Assembly: GCA_014529385.2 (NCBI GenBank)
Contig: CM043944.1
Location: forward strand, 59,779,268 to 59,841,267
Direction of reading: 5' to 3'
Length of the DNA: 62,000 nt
Source of the DNA: Adiantum capillus-veneris
Taxonomy: Eukaryota; Streptophyta; Polypodiopsida; Polypodiales; Pteridaceae
Shown here one piece after another: positions 1-11,797 of this stretch (position 1 is its first letter; each line of letters opens with the position of its first letter). The translations under genes and the position numbers were made by a program. The notes beneath the pieces were generated by a model. It saw nothing but the letters and a program-made list of their open reading frames with translations, had not been told where the DNA came from and ran no database searches.

Positions 1-5
1 ATCCA

Positions 6-216
6 ATGGAATGCCTCCGAAGATTCTTTGAGAAAGCTGAAAAATACAAGGAGACACTACCGGATGAAGCCACCTTCCAAGCAATAAGACAAAGCCTAAG
101 ACCATCAACAAGTCACAAAGAAGTGGAGGATTGGTTTAACCATTCAGATCAGGGGTCAACTACATCTGTGGACCTGTGGCAGGAAACCCTCTTTCTGCAG
201 GATGAGAGCTTCATGG

Positions 217-284
<68 letters not shown>

Positions 285-707
285 TGTGTGTCACTTACTC
301 AGACATGATATGCGCAGTCTTGGATTGCTGACAAGGATGACTTCCTTCGACGGCGGACTCGAGAGTATGGTGGAAGGGATGCGGCCCTAGCACAGTACCT
401 TTCAAAGCTTTGCAAGTCGCCGATAGTAGTTTTTCGCAATGGAATGTCACAAGAGGGTTCAATAGCAACTTACACATTAAAGACACTATCACGCTTCTTG
501 GATGGACCCGTGCTGCCCAAAAGTGCAAATAAAGTCATTCTTGTGGACAAAGTGTTTGCCAGAGATTGTTTTGGTTACTGCCCGGGCTATACAGGTGGTC
601 GGGCAGCGTATTACTACACTTACACAGCAATGGCACTAGCTCTTGGCAGACAAAACCCGGATGAACTTTTAGAGTATGGCAAACATCTCATGATTATGCT
701 ATGCTAA
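6..707 (+). CDS. Unrecognised protein, 3' part of a two-exon gene
   Basis: I do not recognise this protein. Exon 1 runs to 215 and exon 2 from 318 to the TAA at 705-707. A GT at 216-217 and an AG at 316-317 bound a phase-0 intron of 102 nt. Joining keeps one frame of about 200 residues: a charged helical start (LRRFFEKAEKYKETLPDEA), then exon 2 with FLRRRTREYGGRDAALAQYL, SPIVVFRNGMSQEGSIATYT and a Tyr/Ala-rich GYTGGRAAYYYTYTAMALAL near the C-terminus. The open frame also extends upstream of the ATG at 6, so this may be an internal exon cut by the window edge. Composition in exon 2 is coding-like and not low-complexity. The ORF that runs through the intron as Ser-Leu repeats is an artefact. 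Function is unknown; it could also be a transposon gene. Confidence 0.5.
219..291. repeat. (CT)n(GT)n microsatellite inside the intron
   Basis: About 24 CT units followed by about 12 GT units fill most of the inferred 102-nt intron. It supplies a pyrimidine-rich stretch between the donor and the acceptor. Confidence 0.95.
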
Positions 708-1500
708 GTAAGAAGAGTGATGATAAGTGAGGAACTTTTTCTTTCTCCTATGAATGATTCTTCTTCCTCTTCCCTATCCTCATTCCCCGCTAGCTCTCTC
801 CACCTTCAAAGGTGTTTGAGGCCTTGGGACTGAGGCTTGGGATAGTTAATTATTTTTGCAAAGTCTATGTTATGCTTGTGATGCATGAAGATTTCCATCT
901 TCATGGAATCACCAAGGTCACAAGGAATACAAAGATTGTATTGTACCAAGTCTCTCTTGATGGGAGAGTCTATAATACAAACGCCTTTTGGAGGGGGGAC
1001 CGGCTCCAAGTAAATCCGGTCCTCAACTATTGTCATGCTCTCTAATACTCTCTCCCTCTCTTGCAAAAGTATTGTTCATCCCAAGTTAATTAAGTACTAT
1101 GTTCATGTTGCTACCATCAATTAAGTTCACGTCTATGTTCTCAAATTAATCTCACAAAAATGCTCACTCTAATTCTCTTAATTCTGTTACTCTCAAAGTT
1201 CATAGGCCATTCCCATTAAAATTGATGCTTACATTATTATATTTATCATGTTATCTTATTTTTTCCATTTCAAATTCACCCATGTTGTTCAAAACATTAA
1301 TATTTAGTTTTTCCTTTTTCTCAATTTACTTAAAAATTGTCAACTTGTGAGTTTGAGGTTTTCCACAATAAGTTTATTGAGGCAAAAGGCACCCTACATA
1401 TATATATGGCCATAAGATATATTATGTAATACTTTAAATCTAAGTGAACATAAGATGTTCATTATAATCAATTTATAGTAAGTCGGATAAAGCTAGGGGT
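708..1500. other. Non-coding interval
   Basis: No convincing gene. A short open frame on the minus strand at 806-1066 has no recognisable domain and overlaps another on the plus strand, so I do not call either. From about 1080 the sequence is AT-rich and stop-dense. Confidence 0.5.
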
Positions 1501-3890
1501 TTGGTTAGAACACCCTATGACTTGAGGATTCCCCTTATGGCCATATGGTGATGACATAGAATCTCTAGAAGGGCATATGAGCATTTGGAATACCCTACGA
1601 CCTTAAGGTCATATGGTGAAAATCACTTGGCTCTCTATGGAGACACCTTATAACATATCACAAAACACCTTATGGCCTTCATACCATAGGGTGGTTATTC
1701 TAGCTCACCGAAAGACTATTTCAGAGTCTCAAAAAAATCGTCGTTTGACCAAAGTATCTTGTTAAAGATCTTAGGGTCATAGTGTGTTGATCATAAACCA
1801 AACTTATGGAAGAAGATATGCCAACTTATTACCTTGGAATCATAGAGGTCATATACAGCAGGGACATAGATTCTTGTTTTAATATTACTGTGAGAATAAA
1901 ATGAGCTTAAAAACCATAAAAGGTTTTTGCTTGAAAATTTACAAACTAAGAGTGTGAATAGCTAATTTATAATCATCTTAAATCATATTTTAGGTTGAGT
2001 GTAAATTCTTTTATTATGAATTGATGGTGTACGCATTTCCAAATAACTATCTTTGTAATGCAAATAGCTAGATTGAATGTATATTAGATATGTCAAAGAC
2101 TTTCCTAGACAACGAACATCAAGTATCAAAGCGCACATGGTTATAAAGCATTTGTTGGTTGTTTTTTATGTGAAGATCTAATTCTTCAATTGCAATAGGG
2201 TTTTATTCAAAAAATAGAAAGTGTGAGTATCTTGGTCAGAACTATGGTTTTGTTTTTCTTCTGGATTATGTATAAAATTAAAATGGATATCTCAAATTTG
2301 TTTTAATAAAGGAAATCTAGGACTAGTATAGCTTTTTAGCTTGTCTTATAGAAATTAGAACATTGTATCAAGGTTTATTGCAAAAAGCAATGGTTGTATA
2401 ATGCATGAGAAATATTTAAGTTTGTAAATTGGATTGTATAGTTAGTGGTTAAATCCAAGACACACAAATCCATTGAAGTGCAAAGCTAAACCTATTAATG
2501 AACTTTGTGGATGTGTTTGCACTTTTAAAAAGGTTCCTTTTTAATTTTGTGACCTTGATTAGTTTCTTGAGGATGTTTTTCTAACATATTAAAGATGTTC
2601 CACCCTTTCAATTCTTTGAAAACTTCCAGCATCTAATACTTTTGAGAATTCTATTAGACAACAATTTACATAAGTGGTTATTAAGAACATTGAGAAAATA
2701 ATATTGAATTTAATACTATACAAAATAATTCTTTGTGATCATGTGACTTTAAATTCAAAAAAAATATGAAATTGAAAACTTACCAATCTATCTATTGTTT
2801 AAAGAAAGCACCTACAAAGCTATTGTTGATTCTCTTTTCAATGCTCCCCTTTGCACTTTAAAAACTATTGTTAGTATTATTTGTGCCCTTCTCTTTCCAT
2901 AAGTACATTACCCTTGCAAAGGACCCTATGGTCTTGAGGCCATTATAGTAGCATAGTTTAGCTTTTTATGTAGATGTGTATTAATAGCACACATGTTTCT
3001 AGTTTATTTGGTGTCTTGTGTGATGGTCCAAGTGACACTTAATAAGCAAAGATAAATAGGATCTATGTAACACTACGGGCTATTATGTTCAAAGCATACC
3101 ATGTTATGGTCATAAAACCATACAATGGGTACCCTATTGCCCTTGGCCATAGAGTCCCCATATAGATCACCTAAAAATATAGTTCGGTCACCAATGGCCT
3201 TGGGGTCATTGAGTACTTTTTGCTTGTAGTACATTAGGATGTTAAAGGGCATCTTTGTCACCCTATGACCATAAGTTCATAGGGTTGTCTAACTATGATC
3301 TATGTTATTATGAACCCTTATGGCCCTTGGTCCTTAGGTTCTAATATACCAATACATCAAAATAAGGCTACGATACCTTAGGCTCAAAACAAAGCATACT
3401 ATGGTCATATAAATCATATAGAGGGTACCCTCTATGGTTCCACAACCAAAGGGTGTCAACATGAATGCTCTAGAAGGACACTTAGTCCACCATTATCCTT
3501 GGGGCCATTGGATACTTTTTATATGTATTATGTTATTCTCTTCATGGTCACCTTGGCCACCCTGTGATCTTAGGGCAATAAGGCTCCAACAAACATAGAA
3601 GGCACCCTTTGTCCTTAGGATCTACATATTACTAAGTAAATAGGCAAAGGAGTTGTTTCACTGAATTATATCATATGGTCCAAAGGCTATAGATTAGTTC
3701 TTTTCATATATAAAGTACTCCATAAATACTATGTGGCCTTAGTGCCATATATTAGTATATACAAAAACCATCCTATGGCCTTAGGGCAATATGGTGCTAC
3801 ACATACAATATTGAGGTTATAGAGTTCTATCTTTTTTATACCTGCAAAAGTTACCATACAATCCTGAAGTTTTACAGTACTCCATATATA

Positions 3891-4060
3891 TCCTATGGCC
3901 TTAGGATCATAGGGTGACACATTCAAAAAGTACCATACTACAATCCCAAGGCTATAGAGTTATCTCTATATTATATCCTATGGCCTTAGGATCATAGGGT
4001 GACACATTCAAAAAGTACCATACTACAATCCCAAGGCTATAGAGTTATCTCTATATTATA
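3891..4060. repeat. Perfect 85-bp tandem duplication
   Basis: Bases 3891-3975 and 3976-4060 are identical over all 85 positions. Each unit carries one palindrome copy followed by GTGACACATTCAAAAAG. The lack of any difference suggests a recent duplication in an otherwise degenerate repeat field. Confidence 0.95.
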
Positions 4061-4689
4061 TTTAAAAAAAACCTATCCCTATGGCCCTAAACACAAAGAT
4101 AGACATATTTTAGGCTCTTATAGATTCTTAAACATATCAACATAGAGCCATAGAATGAAATAATATTTTCTTAAAGAAATTTATTATCAACATTCTCTGC
4201 TCTAGGAAACCCTATGGCCCTTGGGCCACATGGTGCAAATATAGAGGTGCATCCTATAGGCCTAAGACTATAATTTTTTTCTATTTTATAGCTATAAAAA
4301 TCTTATCCATATAGCTCTAAGACCATGAAAAGGTGTATTCTAAGGTCTTGCAAAGTCTTCAAGACACATACAGACAGTACCTATGTAGCTTTCTTTGAGA
4401 AACCTATGATCTCGGGGGGTTCACTATGTGTAAAACTACCATATCACGTGCGTTCAAGACATGTTTGTAAAACCCCTTATCTGTGAATTTTGTTAGGAAT
4501 ATAATGTATCCTTTTCTTTTAAAATCTGTAAGTTTTTTTCAAATTTGAAAAAATAATGCCCTTCTGTATATATATTTTTGTAAGTTTCAAGAACTTTAAA
4601 TACCCTTCTGTTGAACTCACGTGATAGGTTACATTTTTATTAGGTGACCTCCCCGAGCCTATGATCAATGTCATGTGTCCCAAAAAACA

Positions 4690-6600
4690 TAGGGTGTCAA
4701 TGTAAAATCTTTCCAAGAGCATTTAGACCATTCAAGAGCATCTATATGGGCACCATGGTAGCCCTATGGTCCTTGGGCCACAAGATCTCTCAACCTATGG
4801 CGCTTGAGCTTATACATTAGCACCCTTTGGCCCTAGGACAATATTCATATCTTTCTTTTGATTAGAGGGAAATCTAAGGCTCTTGAGTCCTATGGCTCTT
4901 GGTCTATAGGATCTCTCACTACAATGGACTGCAATCTAGGGTCCTTGAGCTTATGCATTGACACCCTATGTCCCTAGGGACATATGATCTCTCATTAGAA
5001 TAGAGGGAAACGTACAGCCCTAGGACCAAAGAGTGGCCTAGGTGTCAATGTAAAATCTCTCAAAAAGCATTTAGGTCATTCTAGGGAACCTACATGGTCA
5101 ACATAGAAGCCCTAGGGGCCTATGGCCACATGATATCTCATTAGATTAGTGGGAAACTTATGGCCCTTGAGTTTTTACATTGGCACCCTAAGGCCCTAGT
5201 GCCATATGATCTCTCATTAGAATAAAGGACAACCTATGACCTTAGGGCCATAGAATCTCTCATTACAATAGAGGGTAACCTATGGCCCTTGAGCTTATAC
5301 ATTGGCATCCTATGGCCCTAGGGGCATATGATCTCTCATTACAATAGAGGTCAACCTACGGCCTTAGGTGAGAACGTGAAAGGTATAAAAGAGGATCTAG
5401 GCCATTCAAGAGTACTTACACGGGCACCATGGCATCCCTATGGCCCTAGGTCCATAGGATCTCTCATTATAATAAAGGTAAACCAATGGCCCTTGAGATT
5501 ATACATTTGCACTCTATGGCCCTAGGGATAGAGGGTGGCATAAGTGTCAGTGTAAAAGCTCTCAAATAGCATTTAGGCCATTCAATGGCACCTACATGGG
5601 CACCATGGTAGACCTATGTCCCTAGGACCATAGGATCTCTCCTTGGAAGAGAGGGCAACCTTTGGCCCTTGAGGTTACACATTCACATCTTATGGCTCTA
5701 AGTCCATAGGATCTCTCATTAGAATAGAGAGAAATCTATGGCTCTAGGACCATAGGGTGGCCTAGGTGTCAATGTAAAAGCTCTCAAAGAGCATTTAGTC
5801 CATTCACACCTACATGGGTAGCATGGTAGACCTATGACCCTAGTACCATAGGATCCTTCATTACAATAGAGCGCGACCTATGGCCCTTGAATTTGTACAT
5901 TGGCACACTATGGCCCTAGGGCCATTGGATCTCTTATAAAAATAGAGGGAAACCTAAGGCCCTAGGACCAGAGGGTGCTCTACGTGTCAATGTATATGAT
6001 CTCAAAAAGTATTTAGACCATTCAAGGACACCTGCATATACACCATGGCAGTCATATGACCTTAGGGCCATAAGATTTATCATTGGAATAGAGGACAACC
6101 TATGGCCCTTGAGATTATGCATTGTCACCCTATGGCCCTAGGGCTATAAGATCTCTCATCAAAATAGAGGACAACCTATGGCCCTAGGACAACGTGGCCT
6201 ATGTGTCAATGTAAAAGCTCTCAAGGAGAATTTTGACCATGCAAGGGAACCTACATGGGCACCATGGTAGCCCTATGGCCCTAGGGCCATAGGATCTCTT
6301 ATTACAATATGGAGAAACCTATGGCACTGGACCTTAAACATTGACATAGGCCCATATGATCGCTCATTAGAATAGAGGAAAACATATGGCTCTAGGGCTA
6401 GAGGGTGATCTAGGTTCAATGTAAAATCTCCATTCGATGGCACCTACATGGGCACCTTGGGAACCCTATGGCCCAAGGACCATAAGATCTCTCATGGAAT
6501 AGAGGAAAACCTATGGCCCTTTAGCTTGTACATTGGTACTCTATGGCCCTGAGGCCGTAGGATCTCTCATTAAAATAGAGGGAAACCTATAACCTACATA
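4690..6600. repeat. Degenerate tandem array, about 217-bp higher-order unit
   Basis: A landmark reading GTGTCAATGTAAAAGCTCTC (with variants), then a segment like GCATTTAGGCCATTCAAG and CCTACATGGGCACCATGG, starts near 4697, 5041, 5369, 5545, 5766, 5984, 6202 and 6413. The last spacings are 221, 218, 218 and 211 bp. Between landmarks lie several palindrome copies separated by ATCTCTCATTAGAATAGAGG-type spacers about 46 or 76 bp apart, so the unit is built of smaller repeats. The first units are longer or shorter, as expected after indels. Confidence 0.8.
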
Positions 6601-7116
6601 TGATCAACATCACGTGTCCTAGAAAACATAGTGAGAGCCCCTATGGCCCTAGGGACATAGAGTGCCAATATAAATGTGCAAAAACATGATCTTGCGGTCC
6701 TTCAGGTTCACAACAAAAGCACATTATGGTCATAGGATCATATAGAAAACACACTATAATTCTAAGTCTAAATTTTTGCCAATGTAGAGGGTCTAATGGA
6801 TATAAAGTACCCTATGGTTCCAAGACTATAGATTTTTTTCTATTTTTTATTACCTACAAAGAAACTCCTTATGGACATAAGACCGTAGAAGACATATTTT
6901 AAGCTCCGAAGCAGTCTTCAAGATACCTACAAATTTCACCTTATGACCCTTATGCCATAGGGTAAAATGTGTTTTCCTTCAAGAAACCTATTATCGACAC
7001 CTTGTAGTCAATGTTGACCATGCAACCATAAAGCCCATTAGGGTGGCCCTAAGTTTTCCACTAGCTATATTGCAATTTCCTTGGTCTTATTAAATGTATT
7101 CTCACATATTTATTAA

Positions 7117-7640
7117 GTGTATTCTGAGATAGAAAACTTGTCATTTGGATACTCTCGAATTTTCTTCCAAGAGTGTGACAAAGCTAACAATAGGTGTTTT
7201 TTAAAACTTGTAGTCCTTCAACACAATATTGCGATTCACAAAGTTTCACCTGGGATTGTTGGTACAAAGGATTTTCAAGATACTAAACCTTTTGAGAGTG
7301 AGGTTGACAAAGTTTCACCTGACTTTGTTGGAACAAACGACTTTCAAGAAATCAAACCGTCTGAGGAAGAGTCTGGATTTTCATAGAAACCAGAGAGTTC
7401 TTGAAGGAGTTGACAAAAATCTACAAGTTCCTGAACGTCAACCATTGTAGACATTGGAGAAGAATTTGAAGAGTGATGCTATGGAAGTAAAATATTCTAT
7501 GGATCTCCATAGCAACCAGAGAGTTCTTGAAGAAGTTGACAAAAATCTATAAGTTCCTCCAGATCAACCATTGGAGCCATTGGAGAATAATTTGACGAGT
7601 GATGCAAGTTCCAAAACATATACAAGGTCAATAGAAGAAT
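7117..7640 (+). pseudogene. Broken repeat-containing N-terminal region, possibly of the downstream phosphatase-like gene
   Basis: An 89-residue open frame (7117-7386) contains two copies of a motif like KVSPxFVGTxDFQExKP. Past its stop, another frame shows RVLEGVDKNL near 7395 and RVLEEVDKNL near 7520, a 126-bp (42-codon) tandem duplication, each copy interrupted by a stop shortly afterwards. The segment leads into the FCP1-like relic below and is probably part of the same dead gene, but that link is inferred from proximity only. Confidence 0.45.
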
Positions 7641-8641
7641 CCATCCAGAACATTTTAGTAGCTTAAGATCTGGAAATTGGGGTGCATGGTGATTTGGACC
7701 TTTCATCCACTGATAGACCAATGATAACTATAATAGTGAGCTTGGGTGGTTTTCTTTTGAGACGATGCTAGCATAAGTCCAAAAAAATGAAGATCTTAAA
7801 GTTTCAACATGAGTATATTGTTTTACAACCAGGATGCATTGAGTTTTTAAAGACTACTTAGTAATTTCAATGTTGGGATATGGTCAGCTGCTGCTAATGA
7901 TACACATATAATGGACATCATCAAGATTCTAGAGAAAGAGGCTGGAGAAAATTTTCCATTCTTTATGATTTGGGGACAAAGCCAATTTCAATCATGTGAA
8001 GAACCAAGAATCACTCGCTGAGATAATCCAAGAGTAGAAGCACTTTTTAAACCATTGGCTATTGCATCAACAAAATTTGGGATTGATGCAAAAAGGATGC
8101 TTCTAGTAGATGATGCACCATTAAAGGGATTCGGAATCCTGCATTGAATTGTATTTTTCCACCATCATTCAAAGTTGATGAGGAGGATAATATCCTCCTT
8201 GGGGATTTGCTACCATATATTCAAGTTCTTCATCATGTCAATGACATTTGTACAATTACAAGATCTTGTTTATATGGACAAGCACCCATACTGCAAGGAC
8301 ATGAACTTTATAATCATGTTCACAAGGTTGTTGCAGAGTGGCAAGATAAAAATTTGGTTTGTCTAGGGAAAACCTACTCCACACGTAGACTATCAGAAGC
8401 TTTCAGTCCTCATGACGATGAAAAAGGTGTAACATCTAGCAACAATGGAATGTCCACTCAAAGTCAGGACAAGAAAATTCTAACAGTTGATCGAGAAAAA
8501 GTGAGGCTTTTAAAGAGTATGAGGGCCTTTATCAGCTTTAAAGGTATTGAAGCAATTATGCTTGCTCAAAAATTGGGATACAAGGAGCCTTCTATCAAAG
8601 TACATGAGGCCAAGAATTATATAATACAATTAAAGATTTAG
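7640..8641 (+). pseudogene. FCP1/NIF-type HAD phosphatase-like pseudogene
   Basis: Translated pieces match the order of the FCP1 homology (NLI-interacting factor) domain: PGCIEFLKT near 7835, NVGIWSAAANDTHIMDIIKI near 7875, KRMLLVDDAPLKGF at 8092-8131, then after a one-base frame change CIFPPSFKVDEEDNILLGDL from 8150. Proteins of this family dephosphorylate serine residues, classically in the RNA polymerase II C-terminal domain. Here the expected DxDGT/L catalytic segment reads TIIVSLGGFLLR (about 7725-7760), so both catalytic aspartates are missing. Several stops (for example in the 7770s, 7858, 8030s) and the frameshift at about 8131 break the frame. The last open piece, 8144-8641, lacks a native ATG. 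Not functional as a phosphatase. Confidence 0.75.
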
Positions 8642-8869
8642 TATAATCTAAAATAGATCTCCATTGAGGAGATAATCGAGTAGATTTTTGTAATATTATA
8701 GAATCTACAAAAGCTCTTTATGTATTTTTTAGAGTGCTTATGCAAATTTGTCTTTCAATGTTCTATGTAACTTTTGACTTTGATGTTCCAAATGCTCAAT
8801 TTTAATTTATTGACAGATTCAAATGTTTGTTGTTTTACAATTTGTATCCATTGCACCATCAAGGACAAT

Positions 8870-9800
8870 CTACATGGCCATAAGGCCATATGTTATGTTA
8901 TGAGCTTAGGGGATTTGCACTTTATAGTATCAACACCGGATGAACCTAACACAATACATCGGTTTATGTTCTTCCACAAGATACTTATTGATTGTGGCTA
9001 AGAATAAGTATCCTAAGATCCTAAGGTTTTTAACAAAGTACTTAATATCCCTATATAGATAGCTTCAATAAAAGGAATGGGCCTTTTAGGACAAATAACA
9101 TTCTTAAAGTGGTCTTATGTTATTTAGAAATGGCACCTTATGGCCTTTGGGTCATAGAGATCCGTTTGTTCTCTAGCCACACTTTAACAAAGTGTGGCCA
9201 TATGAAGCGAGACTATTGGCACTGTATGATCCTACATATGGCCAAACTAGTTTATCCACAAAAAACTCTATGGTCTTAAGGCCAAAGATTGTTATATTAA
9301 CTTCTACAAGACTTTTATTAATTGTAGTTATACGAAGCGATGTAATTTGCACCTATGGCATTAGCACCCTATGACCATAAGGCCATAAGTTGACATATGT
9401 TATTCCAAAAAGCACTTACCTTGTGTGGCTTGGAATTAGAACCCTTTAGCCTTAATATCATGGGAGGCTATCTCTAAACTATATAATGAAAATTACAAGA
9501 CTCTTAATTGCAAACTAAAAAGAAAGGCATACACTCTCATAGGCTACACTTTGGCTCCATCTATTGACAGAGGTAAAGGAGGATCTTAGCCTATCAAGGA
9601 ACATAAAAATATTTGACAATCTTACAAAGCATTTATGTCATTTGGAATCACAGAACCCTATGATCCTAGGTCCATAGGAAGACGACATATCCACATCATA
9701 TGATATCATAACCCTATGAGCTTGAGGCCATAAGACAAAAAGGTGTTGTAATGAGAACTCATTAGAGGGTATCCTATGACCTCAAAGATACCAAGTCTTT
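8870..9800. repeat. Second block of palindromic repeat copies
   Basis: Copies of the same palindrome family recur, for example ATGGCCATAAGGCCATAT at about 8873, CCTATGATCCTAGGTCCATAGG-like near 9657, and others near 9130, 9265 and 9355. One outlier lies near 10535. The pseudogene at 7.1-8.6 kb sits between this block and the main field. Confidence 0.75.
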
Positions 9801-11178
9801 TGTTATTAATTTTTTGATGTCATTCTCGGGCATGTTTCGAAAAATGTTTTTCTATTATAATGTCATAAATTAGAAGAGTTTATTCTTATATTACATCAAG
9901 TATCTCATTTTCAAAGTGGAACAATGATTTGATAAGCTATCGACTTTTTTTATTAAAAAATCTCAATTAAGAATTAGCTTGAAGAAATCGTTAATTTTTG
10001 GATTGGTGAAGTGCATCCTATGTGAGGAGACATCTCTCACTTAAGGAACATTGATAATATAATTGTTTGATGCTCCCATAATTTTCTTCTTAGTACTTGT
10101 TTTATTTGAGGTGATGAAAACTACCAAAATGACTTCTGACAATTGATAGTGCTACCAAAATGGTGTTTGTTGAACACCCTCTATCTTGGAGATACTATAC
10201 TTCTTGCACTTAGTACGTTGTTGTACATGAAATAAAGACTATAAATTTAAAAAAATGAGTTGTTGAAAATCTTTGTACACAACCCATATAGATTTGGTGT
10301 GATCAATCCATAGGCCGCTTATTAGTCACATCAATAGTGTTTTTAAACACCTCTTTTTGGAGACACTACCTCTACAAGTTTTAAAGCATGTATTGAGTGT
10401 TTGAGAGACCATATTCAGAAGCTTTGTTGAAGTTTTAAAGCAGGTATTGATGAAAATGTGGCATGTTAATATAGATTCTTTGGCACAAACATATATTCTT
10501 TGACACTAAATGACACTATAGGTGCCATAGATGACAAGTTATGGTCTTCGGCCCATAGGATACTCCACAATATTCTTTAGGTTTGTTAATTATCAAATGT
10601 TAATTTAGGTGTTGTACATACTATAGTGTAGTTGATACTTGATAGTGTTGTAAAATTGGGACTAGCTATTTTTTGTACTTGAGATTAAGGTGACCAATTT
10701 TATGATAAGAGTTGTTGATGATCTTTGTGTCTAGATATTATATTTTTGGTTGGAATAATCAATATATGTGTTGTTTAGCAGAATCCATCTTTATGAGCTT
10801 TGATAAAAAAAACTTAAGAGTTTCTTTGATACAAATCCTTTTGTAAAAATCTATATCAAAAGTCTTCTTATAGAAATTAGAATAGAAAAGTCAAATTTGG
10901 GTGCTAGAATCATGACTAAATTAAGAAAAAATTGAGCTTAAAAATAGTAGAATAGCATGATCTTAATACGCCAATTTAGCATTTGGGAAACGGGATTTTC
11001 CCAATTTATCTAAAATGGTGTTTCTTCCTTGAAGTATATATCACAACCCCCCTTCTTTATGTTTTAGTAATGAAGTAGAAATTATTAGGGACCTACCTCT
11101 AGCTTATATGCTTAAATCTAAACTCCCAAAGAACCCCCTTGCCTTGCACTTACGTGGTATAATAATTTTCTCATGGTG
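9800..11178. other. AT-rich non-coding interval
   Basis: Stop codons are dense in all frames and no domain is visible. Apart from one palindrome copy near 10535, I see nothing in it. Confidence 0.6.
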
Positions 11179-11194
11179 AATCCCCCTGGGGATC
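11179..11194. repeat. LINE target-site duplication, left copy
   Basis: AATCCCCCTGGGGATC here is repeated exactly at 18195-18210, directly after the LINE poly(A). The outer two A residues of the right copy could belong to the tail, leaving 14 unambiguous bases. Confidence 0.9.
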
Positions 11195-11270
11195 AGAAAT
11201 GGATGATGCAACACTCACTCTCCCTTGAGGAATCCTAATCCTACCAATTTGCAAAGCCTCGCTACTGCTG

Positions 11271-11676
11271 CCCCCCCCCCCCCCCCCCCCCCTGCTGCGC
11301 CATCGCTGCCCCTCCTCCCCCCCCCCCCCCCCCCCCCTCGCCCTCGCGCTTCCTCCAGCCCCCGCACTGCCCCCCCTCCCCTTCGCGCTGCCTCCTGCCA
11401 CCCTGCGCTGCCCCCCCCTCGCCCTCACGCTGCCTCCCTCACCCTCACGCTGCCTAGCCCAACCCGCCCCCCCCCCTTTGTGCGCTGCTGCCAGCCGCCC
11501 TCGCCCTGTGCCGCCCCCCCCCCCCCCCCCCCGCCCCGCCTGTCCGCTGCCTTTCCCCCTTCCCTCCAGCCTGTCCGCTGCCCTCCCCCCCTCCCTGGCC
11601 GCTTCTCCCCCACCCCGCCTGCAGCCTCTTGTCTCTCGCTCACCGCTCTCTCTGTCCCCCCCCCCCCCCCCCCCCC
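11271..11676. repeat. Poly(C) tracts in the LINE 5' leader
   Basis: Uninterrupted C runs lie at 11271-11292, 11317-11337, 11514-11532 (one G just after) and 11656-11676, separated by CCCT/GCC-rich sequence. They make long proline/glycine open frames on both strands that are compositional artefacts. Such strands can form i-motif or G-quadruplex structures. Confidence 0.9.
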
Positions 11677-11797
11677 GTCATCCTCACTGTTCTCGAAGGT
11701 CTTCTACACCTGGCTTTGCAGCATTTCTTCTTCGGACGAGTGCTCGACGTACTCGGTTTCTTCACTGTCTGCTTCTTTGACTCAGCAGTAGACACAG

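Larger units (their letters stand above)
1500..7050. repeat. Field of degenerate palindromic repeats (TATGGCCCTAGGGCCATA family)
   Basis: Dozens of variants of a 22-bp palindrome recur, often paired with ATAGGGTG or ATAGGATCTCTC on one side. A perfect copy lies at 6272-6293, whose inner 18 bases read TATGGCCCTAGGGCCATA and equal their own reverse complement. Other clear copies are near 3770, 3891, 4200, 5320, 5440, 5690, 5740, 6130 and 6470. Spacing is irregular before about 4690 and regular after it. No coding frame crosses the region. I see a satellite-like or decayed transposon-derived repeat; I know of no named family to assign it to. Confidence 0.85.

Noticed and set aside
202-390. Open frames reading as Ser-Leu repeats across the first microsatellite
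   Set aside because: They translate the (CT)n tract. Splice sites at 216 and 317 give a better explanation.
1500-7050. Palindromic repeats as a CRISPR array
   Set aside because: Repeat units are degenerate, spacing is irregular, there are no cas genes and the context is a plant genome.
11171-11791. Proline-rich and glycine-rich ORFs on both strands in the LINE leader
   Set aside because: Produced by poly(C) runs; no domain, and overlapping ORFs on opposite strands argue for composition bias.
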